This document shows positions 43,787 to 51,161 of a stretch of DNA of 64,000 nt, piece after piece (the first letter of the stretch is position 1; the number at the start of each line of letters is the position of its first letter). Below the pieces are notes generated by a model. That model was not told the DNA's origin, ran no database searches, and saw only the letters and a list, made by a program, of their open reading frames with translations. The position numbers and the translations under genes are program-made. The stretch comes from Flavobacterium psychrotrophum (GTDB taxonomy: Bacteria; Bacteroidota; Bacteroidia; Flavobacteriales; Flavobacteriaceae). The DNA is taken from contig NZ_CP031557.1 in the NCBI RefSeq assembly GCF_003403075.1, forward strand, positions 3,596,001-3,660,000, given 5' to 3'.

Positions 43787-43836
43787 TTATCAAAATCTTA
43801 TAAAAAAGTTTGAAGTGACTTTATAAGCTTTGATAA
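43787..43836. promoter_or_regulatory. Long inverted repeat upstream of the MFS transporter gene
   Basis: TTATCAAAATCTTATAAA (43787-43804) and TTTATAAGCTTTGATAA (43820-43836) form a near-perfect 17-base inverted repeat with a 15-base loop, 39 bases from the start codon. Position fits an operator or an mRNA leader structure. Confidence 0.55.
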
Positions 43837-43889
43837 TCAGAACAAAGATATATGTTTTTTAATACAAAAATATTTTTGGTGTAAAAAAA

Positions 43890-43911
43890 ATTCCGGCAAC
43901 ACGACCGGAAT
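43890..43911 (-). terminator. Terminator after the lacI-type gene
   Basis: ATTCCGG / CCGGAAT stem; the minus strand continues with TTTTTTTT. The plus strand also has TTTTTT, so it could work both ways. Confidence 0.65.
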
Positions 43912-44027
43912 CTATTTTTTAAACCACTATATTTTAATTGTTTACAAAAACTACAAGGTTGTCGTAGAATTGTTTATAATGCATGGATTTGATGATTTGT
44001 CTATGTGATAATCATTGATTCTTCTAT

Positions 44028-44118
44028 GTTAACCGAAGCGCAGCGTAGCGGAAACATCTCATTAGTAATCGGGATTTATAGTTAGAGATTCCTCAACTCC
44101 GCTGCGCTGCGTTCGGAA
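44028..44118. repeat. Intergenic inverted repeat, GAGATTCCTC family
   Basis: Arms rich in CCGAAGCGCAGCG at the left and CGCTGCGCTGCGTTCGG at the right, with GAGATTCCTC inside; related to the element at 36939-37015. Confidence 0.55.
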
Positions 44119-44147
44119 TGGAACAACAAACCACCCAGAACAACAAA

Positions 44148-45176
44148 CTATAAACCTAACGTGCTCTCCCTTAAAACAAGGTGCGTTTCTACCAGTTCTG
44201 TACGGTATTGCTCTGTTTCCGGCTCTTCTTCTTTTTCCAGGCGTTCTATAAGCAGCTTGGCGGCACGGCCTCCCATAACTACGCCGTTCTGGCTTACGGT
44301 ACTTATGCTTGGGCTGCTATATTGCGATATAATACCATCTGTAAAGCCTATTACCTGCATCTCTTCCGGCACACGGATACCCATTTTTGCTGCCAGCTTA
44401 AGGGCTGTTACCGCAAACAGCTCATTAACGGCAAATATGGCATCGGGCTTTTTATCGCGCAGCAGCATTTCTATTTTACTGGCACAGCCATCTATATCTT
44501 CAATTTTTACAATAAGTTCATCGTCAATAGCCATATCGTGGTCGCTTAGTGCGTTTATATAACCATCGGTACGCAGGCGGCCCACACTTACATAATCTAC
44601 CGTAGTTATAAGCCCTATGTTTTTAAACCCCTTTCCTACCAGGTAATCAACAGCTTCATAAGCCGCAAGCTGGTCGTCTATAATAACCTTATCGCACAGT
44701 ACATCGTTAGTAACACGGTCAAACATTACTACCGGCATACCCTGGTTAATAACCTCCTGTATGTGGTGAAAGTCTTTTTTTTGCTGGGTTTCTTTACTAA
44801 GTGCCATAATAAAACCATCGGTACTGCCGGTGGCAAGCATCTCCATGTTTATTACCTCTTTATCGAAGCTCTCATTGCTAAGACACACAATTACGTTATA
44901 CCCCATTTCATTAGCCACCTGCTCTATACCGCTAATTACCGTGGCAAAAAAGTGGTGTACAATTTCAGGAATAATAATACCTATGGTCTTGGTCTTTTTA
45001 TTCTTAAGGCTTAAGGCAATGTTATTAGGCTTGTAGTTATAGAGCTTGGCAAAGGCCTGCACCTTAAGACGGGTATCTTCGCCTATTTCAGGACTGTTTC
45101 TTAACGACTTAGAAACGGTACTTATAGATACATCAAGTTCTCTGGCAATTTGTTTAAGGGTAACCTGTCTTTTCAT
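44148..45176 (-). CDS. LacI-family transcriptional regulator of the starch locus
   Basis: 342 residues. N-terminal HTH: VTLKQIARELDVSISTVSKS then LRNSPEIGEDTR and the hinge NYKPNNIALSLKNKK. A periplasmic-binding-like effector domain follows (TKTIGIIIPEIVHHFFATVI, DGFIMALS, VIGFTDG). By position between the surface arm and the metabolic arm, and by analogy with MalR-type regulators, it probably responds to a maltose-like sugar. Whether it represses or activates cannot be read from sequence. It is divergent from susC, with candidate operators between them. Confidence 0.92.
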   Translation of the reverse strand: MKRQVTLKQIARELDVSISTVSKSLRNSPEIGEDTRLKVQAFAKLYNYKPNNIALSLKNKKTKTIGIIIPEIVHHFFATVISGIEQVANEMGYNVIVCLSNESFDKEVINMEMLATGSTDGFIMALSKETQQKKDFHHIQEVINQGMPVVMFDRVTNDVLCDKVIIDDQLAAYEAVDYLVGKGFKNIGLITTVDYVSVGRLRTDGYINALSDHDMAIDDELIVKIEDIDGCASKIEMLLRDKKPDAIFAVNELFAVTALKLAAKMGIRVPEEMQVIGFTDGIISQYSSPSISTVSQNGVVMGGRAAKLLIERLEKEEEPETEQYRTELVETHLVLRESTLGL

Positions 45177-45304
45177 CGGTAGTAAGAACTATTTGAGCGA
45201 TTTGCTCGTAAATTATTGAATTAAGAATAAAGATACTTATTATTTTTATTTATGGCAATATTACGACAGCTTTACCCCGCTGTTAATCAAAAGTTTTCAA
45301 CACG

Positions 45305-45354
45305 ACAACGTTGTAGTAACGTGTCGCCAGCGAAAACGTTTTTTTATAACGTTC
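45305..45354. promoter_or_regulatory. Three AACGTT-centred palindromes between lacI and susC
   Basis: ACAACGTTGT (45305-45314, perfect), AAAACGTTTT (45333-45342, perfect) and ATAACGTTCA (45346-45355 region, imperfect), about 73-122 bases before susC. CG-centred palindromes of this kind are the usual operators of LacI-family proteins. Assignment to the adjacent regulator is inference. Confidence 0.5.
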
Positions 45355-45426
45355 ATTTAAATAATTTTAACCCCTGAAGTGATTTTATAAGCATTTAAAA
45401 ACGCAAATTTAACCTAAACGACTTGT

Positions 45427-48381
45427 ATGAAAAAGTTTTTACTCCTATTGCTTGTGTTACCTTTTGCAGTCTTTGCGCAAACAAAGACAGCTGCGGGTAC
45501 CGTACGCGATAATACCACCGGGCAGCCCATACCCGGAGTAAATGTAATTGTAGAGGGCACGCAAAATGGCACGTCTACAGATATGGATGGTAACTTTACC
45601 CTTCCAAACGTACCTGTAGGGAAAAATCTTGTATTTAGCTTTATTGGTTTTGCTACAAAAAATGTAAGCTTTACAGGACAAACAGCTATAGACGTCGTAC
45701 TTTCTGAAGATGCTACCCAATTAAAAGAGGTAGTGGTAATAGGCTACGGTACTACTACCAAGAAAAACTCGACAGGAGCCATAACAAGTGTTACGGCTGA
45801 GCAATTTCAAAAGGGTCCTATTATAGGCGCTGAGCAGCTTATACAAGGACGTGTATCTGGTGTACAGGTAACTACAGGAGGTGGTGAGCCGGGCAGCGGA
45901 TCGTTAGTGCGCATCAGGAGTGGTGCATCGCTAAATGCTAACAGCGACCCACTTTATGTAATAGACGGTGTACCTGTAGAAGTAGGTGGTGGTGGTGCAA
46001 TAGGCGGCCGTAATCCGCTTGCAAGCATTAACCAGAATGATATTGCAAGCATGTCTATACTAAAAGATGCTGCAGCTACGGCCATTTATGGTTCGCGTGC
46101 ATCTAACGGTGTAATAATAATTACCACAAAAAAAGGTAAGAGTGGAGAAATGCAGGTAAGCTACAATGGCAACTACCAGGTTTACCAGGTAGGCAAAACC
46201 GTAAGCAACATGACAGCCGGGCAGTACAGGGATTTTGTAAATACGGCCGGAGTAAGGTCTAACGGCACTAACCCGTTTAAACCGTTACTTGGAACTGCAA
46301 ATACCGACTGGCAAAAAGAAATTTACCGTACTGCAATGGGTACAGACCACAACTTTTCTGTGCAGGGTGGCTCAGACAACATTGTATACCGTGCCTCAAC
46401 CGGTTATACAAACATGAATGGCCTTCTTAAAACAGACAACTTTGAAAGAACAACGGTTAATGCTAATGTTACCGGTAACTTTTTTGACAATCACCTTAAG
46501 GTAGAGCTTACAAACAAATCGTCTGTAATGCACAACATTTATGCAGACAAAGGTGCCATTGGCGCAGCAGTAGCTTTTGACCCTACACAACCAATACGCA
46601 GGGCTGATGGTACTTTTTTCCAGTGGCTTAAAGCAAACGGAGAATATGAGCCAAATGCAAGCCGCAACCCCGTGGCAATGCTGGAGCAAAAGCACAACTT
46701 TGGTAACTCTTACAGGAGCATAGGTAACGGACAGGTAGAATATAAAATTCACGGCTTTGAAGAACTTAAACTTATAGCCAACCTGGGTTATGACTATTCA
46801 AGGGGCCGTACTTATGGAAATGTAGACAGCGATTACGTCGTTCCGTCTGAAGCCGGAAGTGCATATAACACTACCCAGAACAAAAAAATCCAGGTAATGG
46901 ACCTTTATTTTAACTACAACAAGTATGTAGAAAGCATAAAAACTAATTTTGATGTTACAGGTGGTTACAACTACCAGGATTTTAAATACGAAAACACAAA
47001 TTATAATTATGATGCTGCCAATGGTGTATTTAATCCTGACAATCCATCAAATACACGCCTTAACCTTCAATCGTTTTTTGGAAGGGCTACATTTACCATA
47101 GCAGATAAATATATCCTTAACGGATCATTCAGGGCAGATGGCTCATCGCGCTTTACTGAAGAAAACAGATGGGGCTATTTCCCGGCGGCTTCTGCGGCAT
47201 GGAAAATAAACAACGAAGATTTTCTTAAAGACAGTAAGATGCTAAGCGAACTTAAACTGCGTGCAAGCTGGGGTAAAACCGGCCAGCAGGATACCGGTGT
47301 GCTTTACCCTTCTGTACCGCTATACTCGTTGTCTACAAATACTGCACAGTACCAGTTTGGTTATGACGAAAACGGCAAGCCTATTTACTTTAATACCTTT
47401 GTGCCACTTGCATACAATTCAAACCTTAAATGGGAAGAGACCGCTACGCTTAACTTTGGTGTAGACTTTGGCTTCTTTAATGACCGTATTACAGGTAGCG
47501 CAGAATATTATGAGCGCAAAACAACAGACCTTATTGTAAATGCTACCAACCCACAGGGTGTTAACTTCTCTAACGAGAATAAATATAACATTGGTAACAT
47601 GAAAAACAAAGGTTTTGAACTTAGCATAGATACCTATCCTATCCGCACAGATGATATTACCTGGAGAATCGGCGGTAACTTTACATGGCAGAACTCTAAA
47701 ATCACAAAAATTACCAGCCAGAGTGCTCCAAGCTTCCCGGGTTATGCCACAGGGGGCATAAGCGGAGGTGTAGGTTCTTTTATACAAAACAACCAGGTTG
47801 GCTACTGGCCTAGCAGCTTCTATGTGTATGAGCAGGCATATGATGCTAACCATAAACCTATTGAGGGCGTATATGTAGACCGTAACAATGACGGTATTAT
47901 TAATGAGCAGGATCTTTACAGGTTCCATAAGCCACAGGCTGATATGTTCTATGGCTTTAATACCGACTTTACTTACAAGAACTGGTGGCTGTCTATGAGT
48001 TTCCGCGGAAGTTTTGGCAACTATAACTACAACAACGTATACTCTAATACCGGAAATGCTAATACCGGCTTACCTACAAACGGTGCTTATCTTAACAACG
48101 TACATACAGATGCCCTTAACTCAGGGTTTGTAAATCCTCAGTACTATTCTGACTACTATGTACAAGACGCATCTTTCCTGAGAATGGACAACATAACAGC
48201 AGGATATACGTTTAAAAATATTTTCTCAGAAGGCAGTACCTTAAGGCTTACAGGAGCTGTACAAAACGTATTTGTAATTACAGGCTATAATGGTATAGAC
48301 CCTGAGATTTCGGGAGGTATTGATAACAACTTTTACCCAAGGCCACGTATCTACACAGTGGGCCTAAACGTAAACTTCTAA
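45427..48381 (+). CDS. susC: SusC/RagA-type TonB-dependent outer membrane transporter
   Basis: 984 residues. Signal peptide (1-18, ending in Phe-Ala-Gln), carboxypeptidase-D-like domain (about 22-100: PIPGVNVIVEGTQNGTSTDM), TonB-box-like region (KEVVVIGYGTTTKKN), plug (about 120-235: LIQGRVSGVQVTTGGGEPG, LYVIDGVPV, ILKDAAATAIYGSRASNGVI, the SusC signature) and a C-terminal barrel ending in YTVGLNVNF. It imports maltodextrins with SusD as lid, using energy from TonB-ExbBD. First gene of the rightward starch arm. Confidence 0.95.
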   Translation: MKKFLLLLLVLPFAVFAQTKTAAGTVRDNTTGQPIPGVNVIVEGTQNGTSTDMDGNFTLPNVPVGKNLVFSFIGFATKNVSFTGQTAIDVVLSEDATQLKEVVVIGYGTTTKKNSTGAITSVTAEQFQKGPIIGAEQLIQGRVSGVQVTTGGGEPGSGSLVRIRSGASLNANSDPLYVIDGVPVEVGGGGAIGGRNPLASINQNDIASMSILKDAAATAIYGSRASNGVIIITTKKGKSGEMQVSYNGNYQVYQVGKTVSNMTAGQYRDFVNTAGVRSNGTNPFKPLLGTANTDWQKEIYRTAMGTDHNFSVQGGSDNIVYRASTGYTNMNGLLKTDNFERTTVNANVTGNFFDNHLKVELTNKSSVMHNIYADKGAIGAAVAFDPTQPIRRADGTFFQWLKANGEYEPNASRNPVAMLEQKHNFGNSYRSIGNGQVEYKIHGFEELKLIANLGYDYSRGRTYGNVDSDYVVPSEAGSAYNTTQNKKIQVMDLYFNYNKYVESIKTNFDVTGGYNYQDFKYENTNYNYDAANGVFNPDNPSNTRLNLQSFFGRATFTIADKYILNGSFRADGSSRFTEENRWGYFPAASAAWKINNEDFLKDSKMLSELKLRASWGKTGQQDTGVLYPSVPLYSLSTNTAQYQFGYDENGKPIYFNTFVPLAYNSNLKWEETATLNFGVDFGFFNDRITGSAEYYERKTTDLIVNATNPQGVNFSNENKYNIGNMKNKGFELSIDTYPIRTDDITWRIGGNFTWQNSKITKITSQSAPSFPGYATGGISGGVGSFIQNNQVGYWPSSFYVYEQAYDANHKPIEGVYVDRNNDGIINEQDLYRFHKPQADMFYGFNTDFTYKNWWLSMSFRGSFGNYNYNNVYSNTGNANTGLPTNGAYLNNVHTDALNSGFVNPQYYSDYYVQDASFLRMDNITAGYTFKNIFSEGSTLRLTGAVQNVFVITGYNGIDPEISGGIDNNFYPRPRIYTVGLNVNF

Positions 48382-48396
48382 AAATTGACTTTGAAT

Positions 48397-49992
48397 ATGA
48401 AAAATATCAACTTAAAACTAGCGGCCGGTCTTATGCTCGCAGCATTTACGTTCAGCTCGTGCCTTAACGACCTGGACCAGTCAGACCCATCAAGCGTAGG
48501 CTTACCTACGGTTGAAGAACTCTACAGCAAGCCTGAAGCTTATAAAGAAACTCTTGCAAAACTTTATGCAGGCTTTTCTACTACAGGCCAGGATGGCCCA
48601 TCAGGATCACCAGACATTTCCGGCATTGACGAAGGCTTTAGCCAGTATATACGCGGACTTTGGTTACTACAGGAATTAACTACCGATGAGGCTGTTATAG
48701 GCTGGAATGACCAGACAATTAAAGATTTTCATTACCAGACATGGTCATCTAATGACAACTTTATAAACGCAACGTTTAGCCGTCTTGACTTTGAGATCAA
48801 AAACTGTAATGAGTACCTGCGCCAAACAACAGATGTAAAACTGGATGCCCGTGGCGTAACAGGAGACCTGCGTACAGAAATTGCAGCCTATCGTGCCGAA
48901 GCCCGTTTTTTAAGGGCAGTTAGCTACTGGCATTTTCTTGACCTCTTTGGGGGTCGTGTAGGTATCGTAACAGAAAATGACCCTACAACATACTTTTTGC
49001 CAAAACAAGCTACGGCACAGGAAATGTTCGATTTTATAGATACTGAACTTACTGACCTTGTTACAAACCTTAAAGCACCACGCACTAACGAATACCCAAG
49101 GGTAGATAAAGCGGCTGCATGGATGCTTAGGGCCAAGCTGTACTTAAACGCACAGGTATATACCGGCAAAGCTAAATATGCCGAAGCCATGCCACTACTT
49201 ACCCAGGTTATAAACAGCGGTTATGCGTTACACGACAAATATGATGAATTGTTTTTGGCAGATAACGATAAAAACGGTGCGCAGAACGAAGCAATATTTG
49301 CTGTCGCATTTGATGGCCTTCGCACTAAAACTTATGGAGGGACTACCTTCCTGGTACATGCGCCACTGGGTGGTTCTATGCCAGTAGCAGAGTTTGGTGT
49401 AAACGGCGGCTGGGGTGGCGTAAGGACCACATCTGCATTTGTGGCAAAGTTTAACAACAGCACAATGGATGACAGGTCTAATTTCTACACATCAGGACAA
49501 TCTCTTGAAATTACCGACATAGGTAACTTTGGTGACGGTTATGCTATAAAAAAATTTAAGAACGTAACCTCTGCAGGGGTTAAGGGATCTGACGCCGCAG
49601 GAGATTTTGTAGACACTGATTTCGCTATATTCCGCCTTGCAGATGCTTACCTTATGTATGCAGAGTGTGCCCTGCGTACCGGCCAGGATATAGCTAACGG
49701 CTTAGTATATGTAAACAAGGTTAGGGAGAGGGCATATGGCAGTACCGCAGGTGACGTAACAAGTATGAACCTTAACTTTATTCTTGATGAAAGGGCACGT
49801 GAACTGCATTGGGAAGGCCACCGCAGGACAGACCTTGTGCGCTTTGGCAAATTAACAGGAGGTTCTTACCTATGGCCGTATAAAGGCAATACACCAACCG
49901 GAAGCCCTACACCAAGCTTCAGAAATATTTTCCCAATACCTACAAGAGCTTTGGCTGCAAACCCATTGCTGGTACAAAACCCAGGCTATTAA
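48397..49992 (+). CDS. susD: SusD/RagB-type starch-binding lipoprotein
   Basis: 531 residues from ATG 48397 (a TTG 12 bases earlier is also in frame). Lipoprotein signal with Cys at about residue 22 (AAFTFSSCLND; acidic residue soon after). SusD layout: TPR-like helices (RAEARFLRAVSYWHFLDLFG at about 170-190) and the end with LDERARELHWEGHRRTDLVR then FGKLTGGSYLWPYKG. It is on the cell surface and covers the SusC pore. Five bases after susC. Confidence 0.95.
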   Translation: MKNINLKLAAGLMLAAFTFSSCLNDLDQSDPSSVGLPTVEELYSKPEAYKETLAKLYAGFSTTGQDGPSGSPDISGIDEGFSQYIRGLWLLQELTTDEAVIGWNDQTIKDFHYQTWSSNDNFINATFSRLDFEIKNCNEYLRQTTDVKLDARGVTGDLRTEIAAYRAEARFLRAVSYWHFLDLFGGRVGIVTENDPTTYFLPKQATAQEMFDFIDTELTDLVTNLKAPRTNEYPRVDKAAAWMLRAKLYLNAQVYTGKAKYAEAMPLLTQVINSGYALHDKYDELFLADNDKNGAQNEAIFAVAFDGLRTKTYGGTTFLVHAPLGGSMPVAEFGVNGGWGGVRTTSAFVAKFNNSTMDDRSNFYTSGQSLEITDIGNFGDGYAIKKFKNVTSAGVKGSDAAGDFVDTDFAIFRLADAYLMYAECALRTGQDIANGLVYVNKVRERAYGSTAGDVTSMNLNFILDERARELHWEGHRRTDLVRFGKLTGGSYLWPYKGNTPTGSPTPSFRNIFPIPTRALAANPLLVQNPGY

Positions 49993-50017
49993 TAAACAAA
50001 AAATTGTAACTTAAGAT

Positions 50018-51106
50018 ATGAAGACTTTAAGAAATTCAATGATAGCGATACTTGCAATATTTGCAGTATCATGTAATATAGATGATGTAGAAAACAGGCC
50101 TGTAGTACAAGGCAAAGACGCTCCGGTGCTTACTGCACCTGAAGAAGGTAACACCTATGTACTTAGCCCTGAAACCATGGATCTTCTTGCCGAAAGGTTT
50201 GTATGGTCTGCGGCAAATTTTGGCGAAGGCATTATTCCTAACTACAACATCGAGATAGACAAAGCAGGAGATAATTTTGATACGCCTGTAATTGTAGCGT
50301 CTGCAAATGGTGCCACGCAACTGGCGGCTTCTCAAAACGTATTAAATACCGCCGTTCGCGCATTAGGTGCATCACCTTTTGTTACCGCAAACTTTGAGGT
50401 AAGGGTAAAAGCCTATGTTGGCACAAACATACTTTACAGTAATGCCGTAGAAATGATCATTACACCTTACACTACAGAAACACCGCGCCTGTGGGTAACC
50501 GGTACCTACCAGACTGCAAGTGGCTATGGAACCGACTGGAGTGGCGAAGCAGCACCGCAGCTTAAAGCACAGTCATATGGTAATACTAACTTTGAAGGCT
50601 ATGTATATATAGCTACCGCTGAAACCGGCTCTGGTGAAGGCATTAAATTTCAGTCTAATGCGACGGGAGACGGAATTACTTATGGCATGGGCGCAGGTGC
50701 TAACCTTATTGCAGACGGTGGGCCGGCTATTGCCGTTAGCCAGCCCGGATATTACCAAATAAAAGTAAATACTGCTGCTACAACCCTTTCTTATTCGCTT
50801 ACACAAACAACGTGGGGTGTTATAGGATCTGCTACAGCAGCTATTACCGGTGGCGATGGCTGGAGTAACGACATAGACATGACGTATGACCAGACTATAA
50901 AAAAATGGACGTTAACTACTGCACTATCTGCGGGTGAAATTAAATTCCGCGCTAATGATGCATGGACCCTTAACTATGGCGATGACCAGGCAGACAGTTC
51001 TCTTAACGAGGGCGGTGCCAATATTGCAGTAACAGCGGGAACGTATAAGATAACGCTCGACCTAAGCTCTCCAAGGGCATACACTTACACTGTAGAACTT
51101 CAATAA
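50018..51106 (+). CDS. SusE-like surface starch-binding lipoprotein
   Basis: 362 residues. Signal with Cys at residue 19 (AILAIFAVSCNIDD, acidic residues follow as in surface lipoproteins). N-terminal Ig-like domain (about 35-150: LTAPEEGNTYVLSPET) is SusE type; then two starch-binding-like modules, from LWVTGTYQTASGYGTDWSGE at about 160 and from TWGVIGSATAAITGGDGWSN at about 265, the last with EIKFRANDAWTLNYGDD. It likely holds starch near SusCD. 25 bases after susD. A terminator follows before the next gene. Confidence 0.9.
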   Translation: MKTLRNSMIAILAIFAVSCNIDDVENRPVVQGKDAPVLTAPEEGNTYVLSPETMDLLAERFVWSAANFGEGIIPNYNIEIDKAGDNFDTPVIVASANGATQLAASQNVLNTAVRALGASPFVTANFEVRVKAYVGTNILYSNAVEMIITPYTTETPRLWVTGTYQTASGYGTDWSGEAAPQLKAQSYGNTNFEGYVYIATAETGSGEGIKFQSNATGDGITYGMGAGANLIADGGPAIAVSQPGYYQIKVNTAATTLSYSLTQTTWGVIGSATAAITGGDGWSNDIDMTYDQTIKKWTLTTALSAGEIKFRANDAWTLNYGDDQADSSLNEGGANIAVTAGTYKITLDLSSPRAYTYTVELQ

Positions 51107-51115
51107 TAAAAATCA

Positions 51116-51146
51116 AAAAAAGGGCTGCTACATTGCAGCCCTTTTT
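51116..51146 (+). terminator. Terminator between the SusE-like gene and the T9SS amylase
   Basis: Stem AAAAAGGGCTGC / GCAGCCCTTTTT with a 6-base loop and T-run, beginning ten bases after the stop. It may be leaky, as the amylase gene begins only 15 bases later and shows no separate promoter box that I could find. Confidence 0.8.
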
Positions 51147-51161
51147 CCATAAACTATTGGC

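Larger units (their letters stand above)
43749..44147. other. Regulatory stretch between lacI and the MFS operon
   Basis: 399 bases with no gene. It holds the inverted repeat at 43787-43836, the lacI terminator at 43890-43911 and a repeat element at 44028-44118. Both the lacI gene and MFS operon are on the minus strand, so lacI transcripts would have to end here for the MFS operon to be separately regulated. Confidence 0.6.
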
